Positions 9,051 through 16,812 of a stretch of DNA of 64,000 nucleotides are shown piece by piece. The first letter of the stretch is position 1; each line of letters begins with the position of its first letter. The stretch comes from an uncultured Williamsia sp. (GTDB taxonomy: Bacteria > Actinomycetota > Actinomycetes > Mycobacteriales > Mycobacteriaceae), in contig NZ_CANLWM010000008.1 in assembly GCF_947494875.1 (NCBI RefSeq), positions 269,741 through 333,740 of the forward strand. Direction: 5' to 3'. The position numbers were made by a program, and so were the translations under genes. The notes under the pieces were generated by a model. That model did not search any database. It saw nothing but the letters and a program-made list of their open reading frames with translations, and was not told the origin of the DNA.

Positions 9051-9062
9051 TAGGGTCACGCC
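9051..9062 (+). promoter_or_regulatory. Leaderless -10 element for radA
   Basis: TAGGGT at 9051-9056 fits the TANNNT -10 pattern and is followed by six bases and then the radA GTG. Transcription would begin at or next to the start codon, giving a leaderless mRNA. No Shine-Dalgarno sequence is present. The call is inferred from spacing only. Confidence 0.5.
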
Positions 9063-10442
9063 GTGGCCAAGCCCCGTCCGAGTTATCGCTGCACCGCCTG
9101 CGGGCACCTCGCACCCAAGTGGGTGGGTCGCTGCCCCGACTGCGGCGAGTGGGGCACCGTCGACGAGGCCCCTGCCGTGGCGTCGTCGGGTCGTCCCGGC
9201 GCGACGTCCGTGGTCCCGGCGTCACCGGCCAAGCGCATCACCGAGATCGACGCGACCGCGGCCGACGCCATGCCCACCGGCATCGGCGAACTCGACCGCG
9301 TCCTGGGTTCCGGGATCGTCCCGGGGTCGGTGGTCCTGCTCGCCGGTGAACCCGGCGTCGGCAAGTCGACGCTGCTGCTGGAGACGGTCAAACGGTGGGC
9401 CGAGATGGGTCGGCGCGCGCTCTACGTGACGGGCGAGGAGTCGGCCGCCCAGGTGCGCCTGCGGGCCGAGCGCACGGGCGCGGTGCACAGCGAGGTGTTC
9501 CTGGCGGCCGAGACCGATCTCGACACTGTCCTCGCCCACGCCGAACAGGTCGCCCCCACGCTGATGATCGTCGACTCCGTGCAGACGATGATCGCCGGCG
9601 GTGCCGACGGCGTGAACGGCGGCGTCACCCAGATCCGCACCGTCACCACCGCTCTCACCTCGCTGGCGAAGAACACCGGCATCTCCGTCGTGCTCGTCGG
9701 GCACGTCACCAAGGAGGGGGCTGTCGCCGGGCCCCGCACCCTCGAGCACATGGTCGACGTGGTGCTGGCCTTCGAGGGCGACAAGCATTCGGCGCTGCGC
9801 ATGGTGCGCGGCATCAAGAACCGCTTCGGCGCCTCCGACGAGGTCGGGTGCTTCGAGCAGCGCGGCGACGGGATCCACGAGGTCCCCGACCCGACCGGCC
9901 TCTTCCTGCACCACCGCGACGACGACGTGCCCGGCACCGCGATCACCGTGACGATGGACGGTCGACGACCGATGGTCGCCGAGGTGCAGGCGCTGGTGAC
10001 CCCCACCCAGATGGCGTCGCCCCGTCGCGCGGTGAGCGGCCTCGACTCCCCACGGGTGGCGATGATCCTCGCCGTGCTCGAGGGACGCATCGCGGTCAAG
10101 GTGTCCGACGTGGAGGTCTATGTCGCGACCGTCGGCGGCATGAAGATCACCGAGCCCGCTGCGGACCTCGCCGTCGCACTCGCCATCGGGTCGATCCGCC
10201 GGATGAAGGCCCTCCCCCGTTCGACGGTCGCGATCGGCGAGGTCGGACTCGCCGGTGAGGTGCGTCGGGTCAGTGCGATCGGCCGTCGGGTCGCGGAGGC
10301 GAAGCGCCTCGGTTTCCGCCACGCGATCGTCCCCGCCGGATCCGACGACCTGCCGTCGGGCATCCGCATCACACAGGTCGCCGACCTCCACGAAGCCGTC
10401 CGCGCCGCCCTGGTCACCTCCGTCGACGCCTACTCGTTCTGA
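9063..10442 (+). CDS. radA: DNA repair protein RadA (Sms)
   Basis: A 459-residue RecA-like ATPase that drives branch migration in homologous recombination. The N-terminal zinc finger is Cys10, Cys13, Cys24, Cys27. The Walker A motif is GEPGVGKST, the RadA-specific motif is KNRFG, and a C-terminal Lon-protease-like domain contains the VGGMKITEPAADLAVALAI stretch. It starts at GTG in an apparently leaderless context. The order radA-disA is kept, as in mycobacteria; a thioesterase gene on the other strand lies between them. Confidence 0.97.
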   Translation: MAKPRPSYRCTACGHLAPKWVGRCPDCGEWGTVDEAPAVASSGRPGATSVVPASPAKRITEIDATAADAMPTGIGELDRVLGSGIVPGSVVLLAGEPGVGKSTLLLETVKRWAEMGRRALYVTGEESAAQVRLRAERTGAVHSEVFLAAETDLDTVLAHAEQVAPTLMIVDSVQTMIAGGADGVNGGVTQIRTVTTALTSLAKNTGISVVLVGHVTKEGAVAGPRTLEHMVDVVLAFEGDKHSALRMVRGIKNRFGASDEVGCFEQRGDGIHEVPDPTGLFLHHRDDDVPGTAITVTMDGRRPMVAEVQALVTPTQMASPRRAVSGLDSPRVAMILAVLEGRIAVKVSDVEVYVATVGGMKITEPAADLAVALAIGSIRRMKALPRSTVAIGEVGLAGEVRRVSAIGRRVAEAKRLGFRHAIVPAGSDDLPSGIRITQVADLHEAVRAALVTSVDAYSF

Positions 10443-10463
10443 CCCGCTCCCATCCGGCCCACG

Positions 10464-10520
10464 CCGTCTGTCGGGCACCCGGAACCGTCTGCCGGGCACC
10501 CGGAACCGTTCATCGGGCAG
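10464..10520. repeat. Tandem copies of a 21-bp intergenic repeat
   Basis: Two 21-bp units (10464-10484 and 10485-10505) differ by one base and are followed by a partial third (10506-10520). Each begins CCGT, has a YGGGC core and ends in CCCGGAA. The same unit, with a GTTGGGC core, recurs in the array at 40733-40890. The repeats sit just after the radA stop in the gap between two convergent genes. Confidence 0.85.
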
Positions 10521-10562
10521 TTGCGACGCCCCGTCCTCTGTCTCGCCCGCGCGATCCCAGCC

Positions 10563-10710
10563 TCGCCACCGCACGACAGGATCGCCCGGCCGATCCGACG
10601 GGCGAATCGCGCCCGCGGTGGCGAATCAGTGACGTCACGGGCGAGTTCGCACGGCCCGGAGTCGTTCGCACGTCTCAGGGGCCATGCGAACGGCGCCCGG
10701 CCGTGCGAAC
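10563..10710. terminator. Two adjacent nested hairpins between convergent genes
   Basis: The first structure has outer arms TCGCCACCGC (10563-10572) and GCGGTGGCGA (10615-10624) around inner arms CGCCCG (10583) and CGGGCG (10599). The second has outer arms GTTCGCACGGCC (10645-10656) and GGCCGTGCGAAC (10699-10710) around inner arms GTTCGCA (10664) and TGCGAAC (10685). All arms pair perfectly. They lie between the 3' ends of radA and the thioesterase, so bidirectional termination or mRNA-end protection is the simplest reading. There is no T-tract. The whole 10443-10776 gap holds no gene. Confidence 0.6.
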
Positions 10711-10776
10711 GCACCCCGGGCGTGCAGACCGCGCCCGCCTTCCTCAGTTCCGCGCCAATCCGCACGGCCGATCGGG

Positions 10777-11289
10777 TCAGGGACGCGAGGCGGCGAAGTG
10801 CGCGCGCGGATCGACGACCACGAAGATGCCGTGCCCGGCGGCGAGCGGTTCGGTGTCCGGGCCGGCGGCGTCGTCGAACGCCTCGACGGCGCTGTAGACC
10901 TTCCGGCGCTGCCGGCCGAGTACCCGGGCGACCAGGCGGAGTGTCGTCCCGACCGGGATGGGCAGCGCGTAGTCGACATCGAGGACGGCGGTCACCGCGA
11001 CGACCCCGAGGTGCACGTTCGCCAGGCCCATCATCTCGTCGAACAGCGTCGCGACGACGCCCCCGTGGATCACCCCGGGACCGCCCTCGAATCGGGGCTC
11101 GACCACGAATGTGGCTGTGGCCGTGAGATCCTCACCGAAAACAGCGCGCAGATGCAGTCCGTTCTCGGCCTCCGGGCCGCAGCCGTGGCACCGACAGTTG
11201 TGGGGCGGCACGACCTCCCCGATCGCCGGGGCGGCAGGAGCGCGTCGCGCCTGCTCGAGGTCGTCGGGCACGACGAAGGTGGTCTTCAC
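10777..11289 (-). CDS. PaaI/4HBT-type hotdog-fold thioesterase
   Basis: The protein has 170 residues. The hotdog signature is visible as GVIHGGVVATLFDEMMG (residues 72-88), with the HGG turn and an acidic residue in the following helix that are typical of acyl-CoA thioesterases. An N-terminal Cys cluster (CRCHGCG, 32-38) is usual in one actinobacterial subgroup. The start is GTG. It stands alone between radA and disA on the opposite strand. The acyl substrate is unknown. Confidence 0.85.
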   Translation of the reverse strand: MKTTFVVPDDLEQARRAPAAPAIGEVVPPHNCRCHGCGPEAENGLHLRAVFGEDLTATATFVVEPRFEGGPGVIHGGVVATLFDEMMGLANVHLGVVAVTAVLDVDYALPIPVGTTLRLVARVLGRQRRKVYSAVEAFDDAAGPDTEPLAAGHGIFVVVDPRAHFAASRP

Positions 11290-11367
11290 GCAGCGCGAAT
11301 CTAGTCGTCGTTACGCTTGTCCCCGGTCGCGGCCCCTGCCACGGCCGCAGACGGGAGAGGGATCTCG

Positions 11368-12450
11368 ATGACGGACGCGGCGCACGGCGACCTGCTGCGG
11401 GCGACGATCGCCCGCGTGGCGCCCGGCACCGGCCTGCGCGACGGGCTGGAGCGCATCCTGCGCGGCCGGACCGGTGCGCTGATCGTCCTCGGGTACGACG
11501 AGGCCGTCGAGCGCATCTGCGACGGCGGCTTCCACCTCGACGTCGAGTTCGCCCCGACCCGCCTGCGCGAGCTGTCGAAGATGGACGGTGCCGTCGTCCT
11601 GTCCACCGACGGCAGCAAGATCGTGCGGGCCAACGTGCAGCTCGTCCCCGACCCGTCGATCCCCACCGAGGAGTCCGGCACCCGCCACCGCGCCGCCGAA
11701 CGGACAGCGGTGCAGACCGGCCACCCGGTCATCTCGGTGAGCGCGTCGATGTCGATCGTCTCGGCGTACGTCGACGGCGTCCGCCACGTCGTCGAGGGTT
11801 CGGACCCGATCCTGTCGCGCGCGAACCTCGCCGTCGCCACGCTGCAGCGGTACAAGACCCGACTCGACGAGGTCAGTGCCGGTCTGTCGCGCGCGGAGAT
11901 CGAGGACTACGTCTCGCTGCGCGAGGCGATGACCGCGGTGCAGCGCATGGAGATGGTGCGACGGGTGTCGGTCGAGATCCGGCAGTACGTCCTCGAACTC
12001 GGCAGCAATGGTCGTCAGCTGAGCCTTCAACTCGAGGAACTCGAGGGCGACAACGACACCATCCGCGAGCTCGTCGTGCGCGACTACTACTCGAGTCCGG
12101 AGCCGGCGTCCGTAGAGGAGGTCCGACAGGCCCTCGAGGCGATCGAGGCGCTCAACGACACCGACCTGCTCGACTCGACGCTGCTCGCCGGGGCCTTCGG
12201 TTACCCGACGACGCTCGACGCGCAGGACACGACGATGAATCCCCGCGGCTATCGACTGCTGTCACGGATCCCGGGACTGCAGTTGGCTCACGTCGACCGT
12301 CTGGTGCGCAACTACGGCACCCTGCAGGCGCTGCTGGCGACCAGTGCGGCCGACCTGCAGGCTGTTGACGGCATCGGCGAGATCTGGGCCCGTCACATCC
12401 GCGAGGGCCTGTCGCGGCTCGCCGAGACGACGATCGAACGGTTCGACTGA
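11368..12450 (+). CDS. disA: Diadenylate cyclase DisA, DNA-integrity scanning protein
   Basis: A 360-residue protein that makes c-di-AMP from two ATP. The DAC domain motifs are DGA (residues 73-75) and RHR (106-108, in [11 protein letters not shown]). A helical linker follows, then a C-terminal helix-hairpin-helix DNA-binding region ([20 protein letters not shown]). I start at the ATG at 11368, which has a GGGAGAGG about eight bases upstream, rather than the open frame 17 codons further up. It follows radA as in many Gram-positive bacteria. Confidence 0.96.
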   Translation: MTDAAHGDLLRATIARVAPGTGLRDGLERILRGRTGALIVLGYDEAVERICDGGFHLDVEFAPTRLRELSKMDGAVVLSTDGSKIVRANVQLVPDPSIPTEESGTRHRAAERTAVQTGHPVISVSASMSIVSAYVDGVRHVVEGSDPILSRANLAVATLQRYKTRLDEVSAGLSRAEIEDYVSLREAMTAVQRMEMVRRVSVEIRQYVLELGSNGRQLSLQLEELEGDNDTIRELVVRDYYSSPEPASVEEVRQALEAIEALNDTDLLDSTLLAGAFGYPTTLDAQDTTMNPRGYRLLSRIPGLQLAHVDRLVRNYGTLQALLATSAADLQAVDGIGEIWARHIREGLSRLAETTIERFD

Positions 12451-12469
12451 CCCCGACCGTCGGATGGGT

Positions 12470-13225
12470 CTAGCGACTCGCCGGGTCCGTCATGTTGAAG
12501 GTGATGGGTGCGCTCACCTTCGTGCCCAGGTTGCCGACCGCCTGGTAGGACCCGGCGGGCGCGACGACGCGTGGCGTCTTGCAGCCCGGCGTGCTGGTGG
12601 TCCCCGACCACACGATGGTGTCGCGGAACTGCTGAGCCGGCTTGAGCGTCTGGTTGTTGACCGTCGCGATCGGCGAGCAGTCGGTGGCCGACCAGATGTA
12701 GCGCGTCCCGTCGAGACTCCGCACGGTCACGTTCTGCATGTCCTTGCCGACGTCGCGGGTGCAGTCGGCGAGACCGGCGTTGGTGACGACGATCGTGAAG
12801 ACCGGCTTGTCACCGACGGTGTAGGTCGGCTTGTCGGTGTAGAGCACCACCGAGATGTTCTGGTCGGGGCACAGGCCCGACGCGGGGACCGCGGTCGGGT
12901 TCGCCGACGGGGTGGTCGACCCCGGCACGACGACACCGGAGGCGTTCGTCGACGCCGGGACCTGACCGGGCGCACCGCCCGAACCGCCGGATCCCGCGGT
13001 CCCGCTGCCGGGGACTGCGCTGTCGGAGGCGTACGGCGACAACGAGGGATACGCCTGTGACGACGGGGCGACCGACGCGCTGGTGTTCCGCGGCGAGTCC
13101 GAACCGCCGGACGCCCACACGATCAACCCGATGATCACCGCGACCACGACCACCACGACGGCGATCGCCAGCGCACGACGGCGCCAGTAGATCTCCGGTG
13201 GCAACGGGCCTGACGGTTCCAACAC
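12470..13225 (-). CDS. Membrane-anchored protein of the Rv3587c type
   Basis: About 251 residues. A cytoplasmic stub (EPSGPLPPEIYWRRR) precedes one membrane helix (ALAIAVVVVVVAVIIGLIVW). A Ser/Pro/Ala/Gly-rich spacer of roughly 80 residues leads to a folded extracytoplasmic domain with two or three cysteines. The order disA-this gene-canB-mutY matches M. tuberculosis, where Rv3587c is a conserved membrane protein of unknown function. The start is uncertain: I use the GTG at 13225 directly before LEPSGP; a longer frame opens at 13285. Confidence 0.8.
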   Translation of the reverse strand: MLEPSGPLPPEIYWRRRALAIAVVVVVVAVIIGLIVWASGGSDSPRNTSASVAPSSQAYPSLSPYASDSAVPGSGTAGSGGSGGAPGQVPASTNASGVVVPGSTTPSANPTAVPASGLCPDQNISVVLYTDKPTYTVGDKPVFTIVVTNAGLADCTRDVGKDMQNVTVRSLDGTRYIWSATDCSPIATVNNQTLKPAQQFRDTIVWSGTTSTPGCKTPRVVAPAGSYQAVGNLGTKVSAPITFNMTDPASR

Positions 13226-13321
13226 AGCACGAACGCTAGAGGTCGGACCGCATCCGCGGTCCGACCTCTGGCGGCGTGTCGTCACACAGTGACGAGCACT
13301 ACGGGCGATCCGGTGCCTGGA

Positions 13322-13975
13322 TCAGGACGACGCGGTCATCGCGTGGGCGTCGTCGGGCGCGTCGTCGACGGCACCGATCGCCTGCCGCAGATACGTCTTG
13401 CCCTCGGCGAGGCTGTAGGTGAGGCCGACGATGCCGACCTTCCCCGACTCGACGCCGTCGGACACGATCGAGCTCCGCTCGAGCAGGCGAGCGGCGGTCT
13501 CCGACACGTGCTTGGCCTCGAAATCCGCTGCCTCGGTGAGGCCTTGGCTCTTGCCGAGCAGGATGCTGGGGGTGACCTTCTCGACGACGTCGCGGATGTG
13601 TCCGCCGGGCAGCTCGTTGGTGTCGAGGGCCTTGATGGTCGCGGCGACCGCGCCGCAGCTGTCGTGGCCGAGCACCACGATGAGGGGCACGCCGAGCACC
13701 GCGACGGCGAAGTCGATCGACCCGAGCACCGCGGAGTCGATCGCCTGGCCCGCGGTGCGGACGACGAACAGGTCACCGAGGCCCTGGTCGAAGATGATCT
13801 CCGCGGCGACGCGGGAGTCCGAGCAGCCGAAGAGGATCGCCTTCGGGTGCTGGCCCTGCGTCAGCCGGGTCCGGTCCTCGATACCCTGGCTCGGATGAGC
13901 GGGTGCGCCCGAGACGAACCGGTCGTTTCCGTCGCGCAGATCGCGCCATGCCTGTGCGGGGGTGATGTCTGCCAT
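13322..13975 (-). CDS. canB: Beta-carbonic anhydrase
   Basis: A 217-residue enzyme that interconverts CO2 and bicarbonate. Zinc ligands are visible as Cys51 (FGCSDSR), His104 and Cys107 (GHDSCGA), and the Asp53-Arg55 dyad is present. The chosen ATG at 13975 overlaps, on the opposite strand, the likely start of mutY: both use the same CATG. An ATG nine bases upstream (13984) is possible. The order canB/mutY divergent is as in M. tuberculosis. Confidence 0.93.
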   Translation of the reverse strand: MADITPAQAWRDLRDGNDRFVSGAPAHPSQGIEDRTRLTQGQHPKAILFGCSDSRVAAEIIFDQGLGDLFVVRTAGQAIDSAVLGSIDFAVAVLGVPLIVVLGHDSCGAVAATIKALDTNELPGGHIRDVVEKVTPSILLGKSQGLTEAADFEAKHVSETAARLLERSSIVSDGVESGKVGIVGLTYSLAEGKTYLRQAIGAVDDAPDDAHAMTASS

Positions 13976-14927
13976 GCATGACATTGTGCCGAAAACCGGA
14001 CAGGACGCCCCTGTGACTTTGCACGAATCCCTGCTGACCTGGTTCGACGACCACGAACGCGACCTCCCGTGGCGTCACGACGACGTGTCGGCGTGGCAGA
14101 TCCTGATCAGCGAGATCATGCTGCAGCAGACCCCTGTCGCGCGCGTGATCCCGAAGTGGCTGGAGTGGATCGAGCGATGGCCGGTCCCGTCGGCGATGGC
14201 CCGGGAGAACGTCGGCGAGGTGGTCCGCGCCTGGGGAAAGCTCGGCTACCCGCGACGCGCCATGCGACTGCACGAGTGTGCGACCGTCCTCGCCGACCGC
14301 TTCGGCGACGAGGTGCCACGCGACGTCGAGACGCTGCTGACCCTGCCCGGCGTCGGCGACTACACCGCCCGCGCGGTCGCCTGCTTCGCCTACGACGCAC
14401 CGGTTCCGGTGGTGGACATCAACGTCCGGCGGGTGATCGCCCGTGCCATCCACGGTCGCGGGGACGCCGGCAGCCCCGCACGCACCGACCTCGCGGACGC
14501 GCAGGCTTTGCTGCCCACACGCGTCGATCTCGCGCCCCGCTTCTCCGCCGCGCTGATGGAGCTCGGCGCGCTCGTCTGCACTGCGCGGACACCGTCGTGC
14601 GCGGCGTGCCCCCTCCCCGACTGCGCCTGGGTGCAGGCGGGTCGTCCGGCGGTGACCACGCCGAAGAAGGTGCAGAGGTTCGCGGGCACCGATCGCCAGG
14701 TCCGCGGATTGATCCTCGACGAGTTCCGTTCGGCGACAGGACCCGTCGAGCGAGGACGACTCGACACGGTCTGGCCGAAGGACCCCGGACAGCGGGAACG
14801 CGCGCTCGACTCGCTGCTCGCCGACGGTCTCGTCGAGACCTCCGACGGCTCGCTCTTCTGGCTCGCGGGCGAGGGCGACGGTCAGGGCAGCGTCGCGGAC
14901 AGGAACGCCTCGACCGCGCCGCGGTAG
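13974..14927 (+). CDS. mutY: A/G-specific adenine glycosylase
   Basis: About 317 residues. It removes adenine mispaired with 8-oxoguanine. The catalytic Glu is E47 (SEIMLQQTP), the HhH-GPD motif is LPGVGDYTARAVACFAY, and the catalytic Asp is D148 (VPVVDIN). Cys202, 209, 212 and 217 are the 4Fe-4S ligands. The C-terminal region is short, as in mycobacteria, and a full MutT-like domain is not obvious. The exact start is unclear: ATG 13974 is used, but GTG 14013 is also possible. Its last 46 bp overlap the 3' end of the convergent hydrolase gene. Confidence 0.93.
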   Translation: MHDIVPKTGQDAPVTLHESLLTWFDDHERDLPWRHDDVSAWQILISEIMLQQTPVARVIPKWLEWIERWPVPSAMARENVGEVVRAWGKLGYPRRAMRLHECATVLADRFGDEVPRDVETLLTLPGVGDYTARAVACFAYDAPVPVVDINVRRVIARAIHGRGDAGSPARTDLADAQALLPTRVDLAPRFSAALMELGALVCTARTPSCAACPLPDCAWVQAGRPAVTTPKKVQRFAGTDRQVRGLILDEFRSATGPVERGRLDTVWPKDPGQRERALDSLLADGLVETSDGSLFWLAGEGDGQGSVADRNASTAPR

Positions 14928-15688
14928 GTCTCGGGGCGGTCGTCGTGCACGAGGTGTCCGGCCCCCTCCACGACGAGATGCGTTGCGTTCTCGTGCATCT
15001 CCGCCATCCGCGCCATCTGCCCGGGTGGGGTGACGCCGTTGCCCGCCTCGATCAGCAGGGACGGCACCGCGGCAGCGGCCCACTCGTCCCAGAACGACCG
15101 CGCGCCCCACTCGTCGGCGATCGCCTGCCACACCGCGAGGTCGCCGTGCATCGCGCCGTCGTCGAACGCGTCGTGGAAGTAGCGGCCCGCGACGGGTCCG
15201 AACACCGTCGCCGCGTGCTCGGCCGACTCGAGGCGAGCGGGCCAGTGCGCGAACACCTCCGACCACTCGGCGGTGGTGCGGCCGCGGAAGTCCGGGGCCA
15301 TGTCCTCGACGACGATCGCGGAGACCAGCTCGGGGTAGGCCGAAGCTGTACAGAAGGCGTGCAGGCCGCCCATCGAGTGCCCGATGAGGACCGCGGGGCC
15401 GCTGTCGATCCAGACCAGCGTCTCGGCGATGTCGGCGACGAACCGTTCGGTGGCGATCTCGTCGGCCGCGAGGTCGTCGAGGTCGACGCCCCCGGTGCCG
15501 GTGTGGAACGCGGCGTCGACGGTGAACACCCGTCCGTACCGCCTCAGCCAGGGGATCTGGCGGCGCCACGTCCGGCCGCGTCCCATCAGCCCGTGCAGCA
15601 GGAGGATCGGCGGCACATCGCCCGCTGCACCACCCTCCTCGCGGCGCACCACGGTGCCGTGATCGCGCAGTCCGGTCTCGGCGGGCAC
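14882..15688 (-). CDS. Alpha/beta-fold hydrolase of the Rv3591c type
   Basis: About 268 residues. An oxyanion turn (LLLHGLMGRG), nucleophile elbow GHSMGG and a late catalytic His (GAGHLVHDDRP) are visible. The substrate is unknown. I place the start at GTG 15688 because a -10 box TATCGT ends seven bases before it on the minus strand, which suits a leaderless transcript; an ATG at 15709 would add seven residues and overlap the mhuD start codon. Divergent from mhuD, as in M. tuberculosis. Confidence 0.88.
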   Translation of the reverse strand: MPAETGLRDHGTVVRREEGGAAGDVPPILLLHGLMGRGRTWRRQIPWLRRYGRVFTVDAAFHTGTGGVDLDDLAADEIATERFVADIAETLVWIDSGPAVLIGHSMGGLHAFCTASAYPELVSAIVVEDMAPDFRGRTTAEWSEVFAHWPARLESAEHAATVFGPVAGRYFHDAFDDGAMHGDLAVWQAIADEWGARSFWDEWAAAAVPSLLIEAGNGVTPPGQMARMAEMHENATHLVVEGAGHLVHDDRPETYRGAVEAFLSATLP

Positions 15689-15710
15689 GGCCGATACGAT
15701 AGCGGGCATG
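15686..15710. promoter_or_regulatory. Back-to-back leaderless promoters sharing one palindromic -10
   Basis: The sequence TACGATA is read as TACGAT (15695-15700) on the plus strand, seven bases before the mhuD ATG (15708), and as TATCGT (15701-15696) on the minus strand, seven bases before the hydrolase GTG (15688). Both fit TANNNT. The two -10 boxes overlap by five bases. Start sites at the first base of each coding region are inferred from spacing. Confidence 0.55.
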
Positions 15711-16016
15711 GCAGTCGTGAAGATCAACGCGATCTCGGTCCCCGAGGGCGCGGGCCCGGAACTGGAGAAGCGGTTCGCGAACCGCGCCCACACCGTCGAC
15801 GGGACGCCGGGATTTCTCGGATTCCAGCTGCTGCGGCCGGTGAAAGGCGACGATCGCTACTTCGTCGTGACGCAGTGGGAGTCGGATGAGGCGTTCGCGG
15901 CGTGGGCCGGCGGTCCGGCGCGCGAGGCGCACGCCGGTGAGCGTGCCAACCCTGTGTCCAGCGGCGCCGATCTGCTCGAGTTCGAGGTCGTGCTGGACGC
16001 CCGACCGTCGACCTGA
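15708..16016 (+). CDS. mhuD: Heme-degrading monooxygenase MhuD
   Basis: A 102-residue ABM-fold enzyme that cleaves heme to mycobilin and frees iron without releasing CO. The residues known to matter in the M. tuberculosis enzyme are all present at the same numbers: Asn7 (KINAI), Trp66 and His75 (the axial heme ligand). The ATG at 15708 appears leaderless. No heme-uptake genes are next to it; its neighbours match the M. tuberculosis order. Confidence 0.96.
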   Translation: MAVVKINAISVPEGAGPELEKRFANRAHTVDGTPGFLGFQLLRPVKGDDRYFVVTQWESDEAFAAWAGGPAREAHAGERANPVSSGADLLEFEVVLDARPST

Positions 16017-16063
16017 CGGTCAGGCGCTCACCCGCGCGGACCCGCGCCGCCGCCGAGCGCGGC

Positions 16064-16075
16064 TACCGTGGAGTC
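16064..16075 (+). promoter_or_regulatory. Leaderless -10 element for the LON-domain gene
   Basis: TACCGT at 16064-16069 fits TANNNT and is followed by six bases and the ATG at 16076. No Shine-Dalgarno sequence is present. Leaderless transcription is inferred from this spacing. Confidence 0.5.
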
Positions 16076-16729
16076 ATGGCCGCTCCCCCGGTGCAGCAGA
16101 TGGCGATGTTCCCGCTGGGTATGGCGCTGCTCCCCGGGGAATTGTTGCCCCTGCAGATCTTCGAGCCGCGCTACCGCGAGATGCTGGCGCACTGCCTGGA
16201 GTCCGACGACCCGACGTTCGGCGTCGTGCTCATCGCCCGCGGCGCCGAGGTGGGCGGCAGCGACGAGCGGCACATGATCGCGACCAGCGCGGCCATCGTC
16301 GAACACCACGTCAAGGACGACGGGCGTGCCCTCGTGCGCTGCGTCGGGACCGACCGGCTGCGCGTCGTCGACTGGCTGCCCGACGACCCCTACCCGCGCG
16401 CGCTGGTCGAGGAGTACCCCGACGAGCCGATCGTGTCGTTCGGTGCGGAGTCGTTGGAGTCGCAGTACGCGGCCGTCGCCGGGAAGATCCGTGAGCTGTT
16501 CGAGTTGGTGCGTTCGGCAGGACGGACCGAGGTGCAGTTCGACGACACATCCGACACCGACGACCTGGACGACATCGACCGCGCATTCCGCTGGGCCGGT
16601 CAGCTGCCCATCGGGCAGGCCGACCGGTACGCGATCCTGGCCGCGCCGTCGCCGTTGGAGCGGATCGAGACGCTCGGCGACGCGGTCGAATCGGTGACGG
16701 CAGCGATCCGTTTCCAGTTGATGGAGTGA
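16076..16729 (+). CDS. Stand-alone LON substrate-binding domain protein
   Basis: The protein has 217 residues and resembles only the N-terminal substrate-recognition domain of Lon protease, with the signature AMFPLGMALLPGELLPLQIFEPRYREML near its N-terminus (residues 10-37). ATPase and peptidase domains are absent. Such free-standing LON domains are common in actinobacteria and their function is not established. It stands alone between mhuD and the KstR-controlled aldehyde dehydrogenase. Confidence 0.88.
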   Translation: MAAPPVQQMAMFPLGMALLPGELLPLQIFEPRYREMLAHCLESDDPTFGVVLIARGAEVGGSDERHMIATSAAIVEHHVKDDGRALVRCVGTDRLRVVDWLPDDPYPRALVEEYPDEPIVSFGAESLESQYAAVAGKIRELFELVRSAGRTEVQFDDTSDTDDLDDIDRAFRWAGQLPIGQADRYAILAAPSPLERIETLGDAVESVTAAIRFQLME

Positions 16730-16749
16730 GGCGGCCCGTTCCACAGAAC

Positions 16750-16767
16750 TGGAACGTGTTCTAGTAT
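16750..16767 (+). promoter_or_regulatory. KstR-type operator overlapping the -10 of the aldehyde dehydrogenase gene
   Basis: TGGAACGTGTTCTA at 16750-16763 matches the published KstR consensus TNNAACNNGTTNNA at every fixed position. Its last two bases begin TAGTAT (16762-16767), a TANNNT -10. Repressor binding here would block the polymerase. The mRNA would start near 16774, about 40 bases before the ATG. Confidence 0.75.
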
Positions 16768-16812
16768 CGGGTGTCGAGCATCACACCCGAGCACACTGGA
16801 GCGCGCACCCTC

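Noticed and set aside
13773..15932. A 719-residue minus-strand frame across canB, mutY and the hydrolase
   Set aside because: Arg/Gly-rich shadow in the wrong frame for three recognisable genes.
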